Positions 34,314 to 48,500 of a DNA stretch of 64,000 nucleotides are shown here, one piece after another. The first letter of the stretch is position 1; each line of letters opens with the position of its first letter. The translations under genes and the position numbers were made by a program. Source of the stretch: Syngnathus acus. Lineage: Eukaryota > Chordata > Actinopteri > Syngnathiformes > Syngnathidae. The stretch spans positions 12,909,456-12,973,455 of the forward strand of contig NC_051095.1 of assembly GCF_901709675.1 (NCBI RefSeq), in the 5' to 3' direction. The notes under the pieces were generated by a model. That model ran no database searches, was not told the DNA's origin, and saw nothing but the letters and a program-made list of their open reading frames with translations.

Positions 34314-36514
34314 AGATTGATTGGATAAAATCAGAAGCAGAATAATGCTGGAAGTTGGGTGCTCACCTTTACTTTACCGTACTTGGTTGGGTGTGATTTG
34401 GCTGGTGGGCGGTAGAACACCTTTTTCAAACATTAGGTTTGACTAATAACACAGCCAAAACAGCCAAAATAACATAAATGGAAGGATCTCATGAATGTGT
34501 GACCATCTACCAGAGCTTCTGTTCACCAGATGTGTAGTACTTTTTGTGCTTACTGTATTTACAAGTTTAGTCAACAGTTTGACCTTAATTTGAATTTAAA
34601 GTTCATCCAGCGTGCACTGTATTAATACAATTCAATAAAACTTAATTCATATAGCGCATTAATCATCTCACAGCATTCAAGTTTTTACAGAACCGCAATT
34701 GGATGCTTTGGATATGATTTTAAAGTTGCAATACACATGTAGCCAAATAAAGGTAAATATTTTTAATTGCTTTGTAGTGTCTGCTTGTATTTGTACAAGA
34801 AACAGGAAATAAACCAACTGTGAGTTATCTGAGTGCAGCTGGATAAAGTTTGTGTGCGCGTGTGTGTGTGTGCGTGTGTGAGAGAGACTTTGCTGCCCTA
34901 CATGAAGCTGTCATCTTGTCTATGCAGCTCAGAAACAATTGGATAATCCCAGGTGTACTTTATCCAAGAAATGCTGCACAGGCACTATCTGCACACATAG
35001 CAACACATTTTGCAACACAGCAACTACAAGTGCTGGGTGTTTTTTTTTTCCTTACACAAAGCAAAGCAGATTATGCATGCAATATAGATTGGGGTGGTCA
35101 ATTTTATAACTCCTGATGTTCTAAATGTGTGCCCATAAAATGACAAGTCACTTCTAAAATAAAAATAACTTGCATACTTGTATGGATTACTGACAACAAG
35201 GGAAACAATCAAGGAAAATAAGTCAATAAGCATAACTTGGAGCCAAACATGTATTAAAGCTATTTTAGGAAGTAAGGCTCAAAGGTAAATGACAATGTCA
35301 GAGTTATTAATTCAATCACGTGTTATTAAATAAATGTAAACTTTATTAAATACATAAAGGGCATTATTACAAATACTATGATTCAATGACGATCATAATG
35401 TACATCTGATAGAGCAAGAAATCGTATTGTTATCATAAAAGGGAGAATGGGTTCTCTTTTTTGAATAAAAAATTATTTCAGACATCTCTTTTTAAAAATC
35501 AGAGATGCAAATTAACTTTACCAGATGTTCTTCCCCCCACTGATTATTAATTGGCTCTCATTTCGTATCCATAACATCAAATTTCAATAAAATAATAACA
35601 TAATAACAATGATATAATTGTAATATATTTAGTAATATTAATTAATTAATGGTGAGGGTCAGTAAATGGTGGAATTATTTCTTTAAACGTCATAGCTATC
35701 AATTACAGTGCATGGTAAAATCCATTTGGTGCAAGCTTTTATAGGTCAAACTACAAAAAAAAGAAAGCCCTGATGTGCTTGAAAACACACATGTTTTTAA
35801 CCTGCGCCAAACTGTTTGAGACACATAAAGCCATCTCTAATTAAAATTTGCTGTTAACCATTACAATCCAAATTGATGCATATGGACAATTTGATTTTTT
35901 ACCACCAGAGAGCGGCAACACACTGTGTAAAAGCATTTTAAGGGACGAAGCAACAGAGACGAAATACTATATCATTCAGATTGAATTGACCTTGGCTCCC
36001 TTCGGTTTCTATATAAATCTTAATTTGTATAACCTTTCTTGTTCTCTTTATTTTGTACTTTTGTCTGATTGCATGGAGAACAACGCTGGCACATTGTACA
36101 CGATCAAATGAGAAAGGTTGAGAAAGCTTTTGTTTTGTTTTGCACACGCACATGAGGAAATGAGGCCTCGTCATGGGATCTCAGCACATGATTTGTCAAA
36201 TCACCATATGACATGTGTTGTGATCCATTTGAATAATAGGAAACATGGTAGCGTGGAAAGAAGACTGCTTAACGAATGCAACTCGAGCCTTCTGACAATT
36301 CCGGTGTGGTTTTGCAATGGAACTGGGCGTCACAGTCATAGAGGAAGAGGAGGAGGAGGAGGAGGGGGGGGGGGTTGTGGGGGGTTAACAAATGTCAAAC
36401 TACTTCACTTGACAGAAGATGGACTCTGTAAGAGTCACTACATTAAAGCACTGATATTGTTTGTTAATCATCTGCCTGACTGCTGTAGTGCCTCTCATCT
36501 ATTGTGGCACTGCA
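34314..36514. other. rom1 3' UTR and intergenic region before ccdc88b
   Basis: The rom1 3' UTR probably ends after one of the AATAAA hexamers at 34634, 34746 or 34808. The rest is AT-rich with a GT microsatellite (about 34850-34880) and no supported gene. A purine/G-rich tract lies at 36343-36385. Confidence 0.5.
36343..36387 (+). repeat. G-rich purine tract upstream of ccdc88b
   Basis: A GGA repeat (AGGAGGAGGAGGAGG) runs into a stretch of ten G's and then GTGGGGGG. It could form a G-quadruplex. It ends about 130 bases before the proposed ccdc88b ATG, so it may fall in the promoter or 5' UTR. Confidence 0.7.
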
Positions 36515-39500
36515 ATGGACTCAAGTGTGATGGAGATAATAGAAGAATTCACGGAGAGTGCACTGGTGCATTGGGTATGTCATTTAACATTTATCACTCT
36601 CACCCAGAAAAAAAGGTCATCATTTTTTTCTGTAACAATGGTGTGCAGAAAGTGTCAAAATTTGACATGGCGTCGTTGTATTGATTTCACGAGTTGTTTA
36701 TCTTTCAGTCTTAAATTTGAGCAAATTAAACTGCAACACTTACGAAATCTATCAGTTCATCGTGTGCAGCCGAACAAACAGCCTACTTCTCCTTTTTTTA
36801 AGCTTCCTTTGCCTCTTCATAACAGTTTTTTTGTCTTCATCTGAGCCCCAACACTTCCGTGTCCTTGGCTGGCTTCTTTTTGTTGTTTTGTTAAAATGAA
36901 ACACTTGCTGAGTACTCAACTTGCTTCAGAAGAAATTGTGGATTTGTACATGATAAAGAAAATCAGCTGTTTTCCACACGAGATGTTAATCAGCCTGAAG
37001 TTTTTTTTCCTTCTGCTCAGTGAGGAGGAGACGTTATGACATATAGGGTATTCATGGTACACAGCACAGACATTTTTATTTTTTGAGGTGGGTTGCTCAA
37101 GCCCAAACAAGAAAAGCACCCACCTTAAAAAAATAAAAATCGAACGAACAAAATTAATCCTGGATTGAGGAGAGCTGCTAGCTCGAGCGTCCTGTCCCTC
37201 CTTATCTCTCCGCTTTAGTTGCCTTTCTTTTCTTGGCTTCATGCTGCATTAAAAAAATAAATAAAATAAATGAATTCATTGCCATCAACCTGAGAACACA
37301 GTATTTATTGTTTTACAGTTTTTTGACAGCACTAGCAATATGCATTACCATTATTAACATACCTCACCATTTAACAGAACTTAAGACCTACCTTTCATTT
37401 CAAATCAGAAACCCAGTTTGGGTAATTATTATAGGCCCATTATTATGCAAATGAACCCCTACCACCCTTTTGTGTGTATGGTCACAGAAATATCTGGTCA
37501 GTAGTTTCCAGCAGTACAAAAAAGTGAAGTATTGTGGTTAAATTTGCACCAAACACTCAGGGTTTGACTAAACACTGTCATTACTTGTTTGTCAGACTGT
37601 GTGATGCTGCGGGTCAGACGAGACCTGTAGTTTGGCCTGGCGGCTGGTGGTCTGCTCTACGTGAGCGCTGTCTGGAGCAGCAGGGAATGTATAGAGACAC
37701 AAAAAGAGTTTATATTTTTATAGTCAGTATAGACTTAGGATGTTCAACACCTACATTGTTCAGTTTCATTGAGCTAGACTTCATCGTTTTTGACATAGTA
37801 ATTGCGTTTAAAACAATATGAAAAAAAATTGGCACACGCTGTAAACGCCTGCCACACATCAAAGCATTTGTGAGAGGAAATTGATTTCAGAATATTTATA
37901 AATGGAGACAAAAAAAGATGACTCCAGCAAAGAGTGCATTTTTCTCATCTCGGGCAAAAAAGTTGGTCTATTTGTGCACGTGGCTGGTGCTAAGTCCAGC
38001 TCTTAAATTCTTCATTGAGCCTGCAGCTTGTAGACATTGTGCATCTTCCTTGAGGGGATTGTACCAATGCACTTACTCAGCAACATGGGAGCTCTACCAT
38101 GCGAATCATGCGCTGAATGACGTGCACCGCCTTGTTTACCCTCAAAAACTCGTGCTCTCACCTCAGATGCCCAGCTATGTCTAGGTTGTGACTCTCTGTT
38201 TACAAACAGTGCAGGTGGAAAAAGACTTCATTATAGCCATAGACTATATAGACTTCATTTGCATTGGCAGCTCTTCTCAGCAGAGCTCAAAACATTGGCT
38301 ACGGCCCCATTTGGCTACTTGTCACCATGAAGCGTAGACGCACCAGTCCCACCTGTCCACGCGAGTGTAACAGGCTTGTGTGTAAAAAGGCCTCCCCGTT
38401 TCCACTGTTGTACTTTTCTGGTCGGCCGCTGAGGTCCATCAGGACCCAAACCTGCTGTTTCCCGAACTGCTTTCCCCCCTGTGCAGTTGATCTTGGGCCA
38501 AAGTCCCCCAGTGACAGTCACACGCCTATATGATGTTATCCATCTCGATAAAATCATGACGTCCAAGTCCAGTCCTTGAGCGCTTCTATCTCGCCTGTTT
38601 TACATCAATGTATCCCACCCAACCGCAACAGACCTGATTCAAATCATCACCCTGATTTAAAATGATATAAACCTGCATGAACAATATCTCCTCGTTTACA
38701 GTTTCTTTCTTCGGATTCCGATTCGCTCTTAGGTTCATCTCTTTGAGAAGATGGTGGAGATGGAGAACGGTGTCTCACTCGACAGGCAGTACATCGAAGT
38801 GAACTCCGATTCCCATAATTCCCGGGACTGCTACCTCAGACTGACCAATGGGATTTTCCTCAATGAGGTCATGAGGATCATGTAAGGCTTGTTTACACTC
38901 GGTTACATGTCAGGATGCCGTCGGGCAGCATGGTGGACAAGTGGTTATCACATTTTCCTCACAGTTCAGGATTGGAATCTCTGCTTTGGTATCCATTAGC
39001 ACTTTATGCACTTTGTTAATCAAAGACTAAACTGTCCATCGGTGTAAATAATTGTTTATCTACTGCTGCAGCTCATCTAGTATGACCCTAATAAGAAAAA
39101 TTGCGATAAAAATGGGATGGATGAATACTCTGCAATTTTCTGTGCCAGATAAAAGAAATTGGATATAAAAAAGACAAACGTTAACAAGTGTAACATTGCA
39201 ATCAGATTAGAGGGGAACAAAAAACAGCAGCGCACATTTGAAGTTTATTTTTTGAAGCGTTATTCAAATTAAAAATACTTTTTATTGTCTTGCAAATGCT
39301 TAACATAGCATTTATCACACTCACAGTTATAATGCTTGCATTGTTCTACAGTCACTTTGATAAATCGCATTAATTCACGTTCCATTCATATTTGCTACGA
39401 GTATCCACTGAAACATGAAATGAGCTCTGCATACGTGGCACCCTGTTAGTCATCTCTAGTGAATTCCTCATCAGCGCGTTCAATTTTGACCTCATTCAGG

Positions 39501-42500
39501 CCATAGCTCTGCAATTGACAAGACAGCTTTTTCGGTCAGTAGTTGTCAGAAGGCTGATTAATTTGGCCTGACTTAACCTTGGTTATTTCAACAGCTAATT
39601 GCATGAGGATTCACACTGGCAGCATGTCAGGCCCATTAAAATTTGATTCACCGACTGCAGAATTCCACCATTGTGCACAGATTTTTCTTCCTCTTGAGCT
39701 GAAATGGAGCAACGAGCTGCAGTCAATACACTTCTATGTTTATGTAACGCGTGTGATTGTGTGTCGCAGAGACCCCAACCCGAGAGTGGAGAGGTTGTAC
39801 GACAGCGACATGGACGACTACATGCAGAGAATACAGAATTTCTCCATCTTAAATCGACACCTCCGAGCCTTCTACCAGGTAGGGGAGAGGTCACGATGCT
39901 ACGATATGATTATCAAGAAGGAAAGCTTGACAATATAGAGTGGAAATCTGTTTGGATTTCTTCAGTATCCTGATCCCCTAATAGCACACAAGATAGCGTG
40001 AGTTTTCACAAATTTGGAGCGTCATTTTATAAACTTGGCATTTTTAAAATCACTCAAATATGTCAGGGTTGTTACCTACACCGTTACTGTGACATTCACA
40101 AGATATTTATTTTCACTTCCTCAGGACTTTAAGGATTATCTTTTAGTAATTAATGGCTAATTTTAGTTGACGAGACTTACTAATGAGATTTGCTTTGCCA
40201 AAAATGCATACGACATAAAAGCATTTCCAGATGAAAAAGAGGTACAACGGCTCTTTCAGGGCAAAAACTGAAACAACTTTTAGCGCATTATAAATAGAAA
40301 AGCCTCTTAAAAGGCAGAAACATTCTTCTACAAAAACATAACTCAAGGCTACAAGGGAGAGGGAGGGATAAAGGAGAGCGTTTCTTGCTGTAGCTTTGCA
40401 AAAACAGAGAACAAGATGGAGAAGTGAAGCAACGATTAGTCCCACTACAAGAGCATTCCTCCTCGGGATATTGTAAAGAGTCGGAAGTGCACTCAGGGGA
40501 TGGCGCAGCATTTGCACGAACAAGAAGATGAAAGAGAACATTTCCTTCCTCCATTACGAAGCAAATTGGGCAATTTCCTTTAAGCCGCCGCTGTGGATGG
40601 TGGTCGGGCTAGTCTTGCGAACAGGTTCAGACAATCTATCAAATAAGCCGCAAAATCATTTTTGTGCGGCGCGTATGTGCTGGTGTCATTTGAGGAAATG
40701 ACAATCTAGGAGGATTGACGAGACACAGAAAGTCTCCCCGAGCACCAGTCAGGTGGAGTTGCTAGTCACACAACATAGCAACCGCAGTTTTAAGGGTTTC
40801 ACTTCCTTTTTTTTTAGTGAGTCACTCAAGTTTTGCAAACGCAGAGCAATGCAAGCCTCTGACACTGTTGATAATTGATTCACATTAAGTAAGACAAGGC
40901 CAATGTGTGTTTGACACTAGGCCTCTTGACAGCAATGTTCTTCTTACATAAAATAATATGTTGGGGACAAGCACACAATCGGTGGGGATTAATTACAAAA
41001 GTTCACAACTAAAATAAAGTGAGCTGCCAGTGCCCAGGGAATGTCAAGAATTGGCAGCTTGAACCTGCTGTATAGTGCAATACTGAAACTTTTGGAACCA
41101 AAACAATCCTATCCAAAGTAACGGGACACAGTTGTTCGTAATATTCTAAGACTGGGACAAGTCAGATGAATGAATGAATATTCTCATCAATCAACAGCAA
41201 AAGTCAGAACCTTGAAAACTGTCACAAAAATGACAACTACAAATCATGTTTTTGCCTGTTTCACCTTTGTCTGTGTTGCTTTCATGATGATTGTTTACAA
41301 TGTTTTCTGTTTCTTGTTTTGTTAGAGCTCATCAATTAGTTCCGCGTTGTGTCACGTCAACATAAACACCGAAGCTCTTAAACTAAAACACACTTGATAA
41401 TGTCGTAATGATGAGAATAGGAAACGACTGATTTAAAACAGTTGAAATTACTACCGAGATGACAGGAGCGTGCTGTGACGACAGTAAAATGATAAAACTT
41501 CCTTCTTATTTTCAATTTTTAGTCAAAGAATGTGAAAATCAAGTGTAAGAACAGGTTATCACATTATTTAAAAATAAATGCAAGACTGCAGTGGATTTTT
41601 ACATTTTTTTGGGGAGGGGGACAACCCCATTATTTGCCAAAGCCCCTTCTTATTGGCATTTTTTGACTCGATATTTTGATTAGTCACATTAAAAAAAAAG
41701 TCTTAATAATGGCAGATTTTCCCAATCCACTGTCAAGCTCAGTGAATAGCTGGGTTTCTGCTGCAGATATTATTTGTAATGGAACTACTGCTCTCTATTT
41801 GAGATTGCTCCATTTTCTATATAGTGCTTGTCATCATTAGGGTCATGGTTAGTTGAAGCCTATCCCAGCTGTCTTTGGCCGAGAGGCAGGGTACATCAGC
41901 CAATTGCAGAGTTCTATTCAATAAAAGACACAATAAAAATCTGGATTCGTCACCTCCAGATATAAAGCTAATGAACATCCCAAAGTGGCATGGTTTTAAT
42001 TAAGATAGATAAACTACAGAGGAAATCTGGTGTGTAAAAGTGCATCAATCTCAACAGTTCTCTAATCAGCAGCGGAAGATGATGCGATATGGAGATCACA
42101 TTGTTGTAGATGGATTTTAATTCTCTTCACTAGTGTAGCCAGAAGCCCGGTAGAAATGTTGATTTCTGAATGCCCAACTTAAAAGCGGTTGATTATTTTC
42201 AGAGGCGGACTTGTCGAGAGATCATCGTTTGCTTTGGAAAACTGCACTTCTATTAGCAATGCAGGCTGGCAGATGCTGGCAGCAGATAATTGCAGTCAGC
42301 CATGCCTTTAATCCTTGGAATAAAAATGTATTGATGATGGCGCCAAATGCTTGTATCTACTCTACACTTTTGTCCTATCCCTGTCAGACTGCGGAAGGAA
42401 TTGCCCTTTAGCATGACGACAGCAAGAGCAATCTTCAAAACAGAACTGTTACATTTCACGCAACATGTCTGTCTGGCTCCACAATTATTTGCACGGAGCA

Positions 42501-45500
42501 GCGCTGCTTCACATTAGAAGCAGAAATCTCAGGTTGGCTGCACTCAAAGGCCGCTGTACATTGCCTCTCCAACAGCGTGCACTTAAAACCTTCCGGATGC
42601 GGCAGAGTGAGCTGTAATTGGGGCCCCCCACCACCAAACGCTCTTATGATTGCGTGTCCATGGATATAGCAGGAAAATACAAACAGGTGGTAGAGCAGCA
42701 AGCCAAAGTCAGTCCGTGGCTCTGTGACAAGAGGCATTTTTGTTTTTTTTAATTAACAGCGAAATAGTTTGGTCATCATTACTGAAGCCCGTGTTCTCTA
42801 TACATGGCAAAGTAGCAGCTTGGAAGGAGGCACAGTTTGTCTGTCTTTTTATGTGAACCGCATCCAAAACAAAAAACAAAGACTTGAAGTTGTTTATGCC
42901 AAAAATGACAGGTTTCTGGACAGGCAATTTATGACAATATCCAGTTAGATTTAATTATTCTCGGAATTTGCCAGTAGATTTGTTCAAAATGAGCTGGCAG
43001 CCACACTATCGCTCTGGCTATCACTCCAAAACTGCCTAAGAAGGTTCAACGGAAAAACGATCTTCGTATTGATGACAGATATCTCGATATTGATACGATG
43101 CGACTATGACGTCATTGAATGTCCTCATAAAAATGGATGTGTAAAATGCATTGTTAGTGATTAGAACACACTGTAAGTCATCAACATTAGCATAAAAGTC
43201 ACTAATACATAAAGTAGAAATTGGAACATTGGATAGCAGGATAAATTGGATGGAAATGAGTTTTTATTTTGTGCAATGTGCTCCTTGTACAAATGTGTTT
43301 GCGTGCATGCACCTGCAAATGATAGAGGATGACTACTTTAAATGTGAAGGCGACCCGTGGGAGTGAATTTTGAACATTGGCCACATGCTGGCTCATCCTG
43401 CATGTCTGGTCTCAGTGAACCGGCATCGTCGTCATCATCGACATTTTCCACCAACTTGTTTGTGTTGGAAACAAAGAGACGAGCTTTTGCTTCCCTAGTA
43501 CTTTTTGAAGAGTTTTTGTTTTCAGTCGAACAGATTGTTAATAGACCCAAGTGAAGCACATTCTGTCGCAACAGAGAGACTCAAGATGGCGATAACTTCA
43601 CAAAGGTGCTATTTTGTGTTCATAATAGACTTTGTGTCAAGGCAGTGATTGGTGTTGCTGTTCGTCTTACGTCAAGCTCCATTGACATTGTTTACTGTAC
43701 ATTTGAGATGTGAACAAACAGTGCTGACGAGAGTGTAAAACTAAAGGATTGTTTCCACTCCCTGGCAAACGTTTGCAAATGATATTTTTAAACAATGTTT
43801 GGAAGCTTTTGGAAATATTATATTTCACAGTAAAATGATTTTAACTCAAATATTCAGAAACTGTAACGTATATGTATAAAGCAATCATATGTTTGGCTGA
43901 TCATTTGTAACGGTTTGCGTATAGGAGGACCTGCAGCAGTTGATACTGATGCCACTCCCAAACGTTGCCATTTTGGGCCAGGACCCCTTCACAGGTACAA
44001 GCAAATTATGTGATCCCATCTGTGCCGCCATTCGACTTCAATCTTTATCAGTGCAGAGCATTACGGTGATAATGATCACGAGGCCATGATGGTGATGATA
44101 ATGATGGCACTCAACTGTATCTCTGTGTGTTCAGAGGCAGCTGTGGAGGAACTTAGACGCTTGCTGCTGCTCCTGCTCGGCTGCGCTGTGCAGGTGAGGA
44201 GACAAGTGCTATCGAGTGAGGCCATTAGTGGAACAAGTATTGTCCCTGGCAGAGACCAGTAGGAATGCCTGGCTCACAACTTCAGCATTTTTGTTACTAT
44301 TTTACAACTTGTGGCCTGTTTGACACCATCAGACCTACTATGTCGAAGATTTAATAGATTTAATAACATGAGGATAATTTAATTTATTCAAGTCTAGCTA
44401 TCCAGACAGTGCCATTAACCACACAATAAATTTATATAATACTGTATGGGGGATTTCGTCCAAAAATTCTTATATTATACTCATATGTAGTAATTTGAAT
44501 ACTGACATCTTTGCTCATAAAAGGTCATTCCCGCTACATGAAGTAAAAAGAGAAAAACGTGTCATTTCTTTTTTCCAAGATTAACAAATGAACCAGTTTA
44601 GCTCAGTCCAAGGGTCGATACATAATTGTTAAGAAAGAATGATGACAATAAAAAACAAAAACAAACAATTCTAAACCTTCACCAAAGTTCTACACTCTTG
44701 GAAAAGTACAATCATTAGGTCTGGCTTTGCAAGGAGAACAAATGAGACAGAACTGAGAGCCCAGGGTGTGCAGTGTGGGCTAACGTTGTGCAGCGAAGCA
44801 CTGAAGCCTTCAAAACTTCGCATATACAAAGTTTGCATCTAATGCTTGTGGAAAAGATGGTAGACTATTTAAGAGAGAATAAAACAGATTAGAGACACTA
44901 AAAGAGCTTGTCGGGCAAAAACAAAGATTGCTGAAGCAATCATGGAATTCATTTGCAGATTGAAGGGCTATTTAAAGTAGTCATGAGTCATTGAAGCCTA
45001 ACCAGAAACTTTAAATTGTTTTTAGTAGCAGCTCGGTTTTTTTTCATGACTTATCTTACTTGCAATTTTGTTGTATGCACAAACCTATATCCTCTGGTTT
45101 GATGAATGCCTTTGTGGCAATTTGTGGACTGGATTAGTCAATTAGTAGTGGACGGAAAACTATTATTGCGAAGCATTTATTGATTGGCAGTATACATTCG
45201 GCGGGACCACAAATGTGCTCTAAAACTGCCAGGCGAAACCCTGGACGTAACATAAAAAAGGTGATACAGGCCGGGAGGGAACATTCTTGCATCCGTGGTA
45301 AACCATGAGCTGATTTTTGAATAACAGTCAAACCAGTTACATCAATTAAACATAATATATGATGTATAGAAGACATTGTAAATATTTGGATGGAATCCAG
45401 GCCACTTTGCAACAATTGAGCCCAGAGGTTGAAAAGAGAGTTTAAGAAACGCTAGTCAAATCAACTTCATATTGATGAACTGATTAGAGACTTTGTGTAC

Positions 45501-48500
45501 TGAAATAAAAGATTTCTGCGGCACTAATGAACACACCTGATTGAGTTTATTTCTCGTATCCACAGTGTGAACATAAAGAGATGTTCATTCAGCAGATCCA
45601 GTCTCTGGATATCCAGGCGCAGGCTACGCTCGCCGTCTGCATTCAACAGGTGCGTTCAAGTGCAGGTTGAACCTAATCCACAATGACTTTAATATTATTC
45701 ACAGACTGACCCTCAGCTCCTGGGAGATTTTCTGTGGGGATTTTTATTCTTTAAAAGGAGTTTTTCTTTTCTCCCTTTCTAACTGAAGTGTGAAAAAAAG
45801 CTTCTTTTCATTCCAGCAGCAGCATGGACGGATCTCCACCTCTGTTATACATGCACCTCTTGCCCTACCCTCATTTTCTGTCAAACTGTCCGTTTCAATA
45901 AAGCATGGATGCCAATTGGACATAAAAAAAATACGCCCCGTGAATAATTGCCCACATTACAGAAACAGCATGTTGCAGAGCAGCATGACTGAATTACAGT
46001 AACAGCAGGTTGCCCACGAGAATTTTTTGTTGTAGGCTTCTTTGCCTCATAAATCAGAGTGGTGAAGAGATGTCCTTCCTCCCTGTGTGGATAAATGCAC
46101 CCCCCCGCTTGCTGCTTATAATTTCCACCAGAGGAAATTTCAGACCATCCCTCTTTCCAAGCGATCATTTCTTTTACATGCATGAGTGGGCCATTTATGT
46201 TTTTTTTTTTCTTCGTACTAAAAAGGTTAATCTTAATTGGCTTTTACACGGCTGAGTGAAGTATTAGTTGATGTGTGTCGTGCCTAATCGTTGTGTCCTC
46301 GCTGCAGGTGACTCAAGACCCGCGCTCGGTGCTGCCGCTCCAGTGGGAAGAGTTGCTTGAGGTGGAAGGTGCAGATCTAAAACTGGTGTTTAGCTCCATG
46401 GCCAAACAGATACAGAGTATGCTTGCCCAGAGAGACACATACCTGGAGGTATGAATTGCGAATATCATCCTTCAGTCATACATCAAATCGTGTTGTCTGA
46501 TGACACACGTCATTCTCCAGCCATCCATTTTTACAGCAAACAATTTCCACTCACATTCACACATAGGAGAATTTCTCAGTTCTCTATGAATCGAACATGT
46601 ATGGATGTTTTTGACTGTAGAGAAACCCAGAACCTCAGAATTGTGAAGTGAAAACAAGCCATGATGCAGTACAGTTTGATACCACTACAACCACAAGAAG
46701 GCCAAAGCCCTGTCTAAAAAAATTAAAGTAGTAACCCCAACACCGCCCTCTCATTGGGGTTACAATCCGGACCACACCGACAGTAACTAAAATCTAGGCA
46801 TGTTGTTTATAATTTATGGCATTTATTTGTTTTCACCCCAACGGTTTCAACTAACAATCTGATGTTATCATCCAATCATCAAAACTCTGACCCTAAAGTG
46901 TACATAAAAAAATGAAACTAGCTGTCATTTTCTGTAGGCATAAAAATCAGGATTGCAGAGTATTCAATGCTGAATAATTTTCAGTACAAATGAGACTGAT
47001 GTTAAAATACTATTGACTTACCTCCTGTTTTCAAGTATTATTCAATGCTGAATAATTTTCAGTACACGAGACTGATCTTAAAATACTATTGACTTACCTC
47101 CTGTTTTTCAAATTCACACAATACAAAATTACAGGATGCTGCCATCTTGTGGGCAACAGTGAGATCACACTGAAAGATAGCCAGAACAAAATAGTCATAA
47201 ACGTGAAAAGAAAATCTGCAAAATAGCTGAACCATGAACCCGGAACCCACACTCAAAAATAGCCTGAACAAAATGGTCATAAATGTGAAAAGAAAATCTG
47301 CAAAATAGCTGGACTGTGCCCGCTGAACTCACAGCGGAGGATTGTTCACAGAATCATTTTGGCGCCATTTTGTAACTGTGAGGGAAGAACTGTCTGTTGA
47401 AGTGAGCGGAGGAGATTTACACTGGCCATTACATAGAGAAAAGTGATGGTTTGCTGCTAACTTGAGCAGTGCGATAGAATATGGATGGATCAAGGAAATC
47501 CCGAGTTAAAATATACAAATAAATTAAGAGAAGATGTAAAAAAAAGATTGTTGGCTGTACTGACCAGTGAATTCCTCATTCCTGACACTTTTCCGGTGAC
47601 CCCCATCCAGCGCATCGCAGAGTTGTGTCGTGAGCGGGAGGCCCACGCTGACTCACCCTCGGCGCCCCTGGGTGGTCACAATGACGATCCTCCCCAAGGT
47701 CTGGCACTGCAGCTGGCAGACAGCAAGGCCAAAGTCCGCCGCCTGAAACAACAACTGTGAGTGTGTGCACATTAATAAGCATACATTAAACAGGAGCACC
47801 TGCAGGCGATGCATCATTGCCAGACTAAAGATTCTGCAGGAAACAGGGGGAGGGTTTCAAACTAGGGTTTTAAACGAGGGTTGGGCTTTCAAAGTCGGGT
47901 TTTCATACTAGGGTTGTCTTTTTAAATTGGGGTTTCAAACCAAGTTTAGGATTTCAAAGGAGGTTTAGGGTTTTAATTTTGGATTGAGGTGTTAGTTTAG
48001 GGTCTTAAACAAAACAAGGGGTTTATAGTTTTGTAAAATAACAATGGGCAGTCACTATTTGTATAAAACCCAATTCAACATTCTGAAAATAGGGAGCAGA
48101 CCAGGATGACTGCTCTCATTGATCAAAGTTGACTCCAGTTCAAATTAATTACCTCTGGAAAAAGGGTAATGTGTCAATTAGTGTAGGTTTATTTATTCAT
48201 TTGTTCCCTACCTACTTCCCCAACCACTGTGCCGCCTTCACTCCCTGTAATTGCTCATGCACTCTGGCTCTTTTTTCACTTGTCACTTTTATCTTTGCGG
48301 CTAAACTTTAAGAGATGTCGGAAAAAAATGCGATTGCTCCTCTCTGCCGTTTAGGGATGATAAAGGTGATCAGTTATTAGACTACAAGCAGGAGATTCAC
48401 ATGATGGAGGAGCAACTAAAAAAGCTTCAGCAAAAGGTTTGTGTGCGACACATTTTAAGGTGTGTGCTTCAAATTTATATCTGGTTGTGTCAAACAACTC

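Noticed and set aside
40143-40541. 132-residue hydrophobic minus-strand frame in ccdc88b intron 3
   Set aside because: No start or splice context and no homology recognised. The hydrophobic character follows from T-rich sequence.
43338-43571. 77-residue minus-strand frame with a DDDDD run, possible transposase fragment
   Set aside because: The fragment has some transposon-like flavour, but I cannot tie it to a named family and see no terminal repeats around it.
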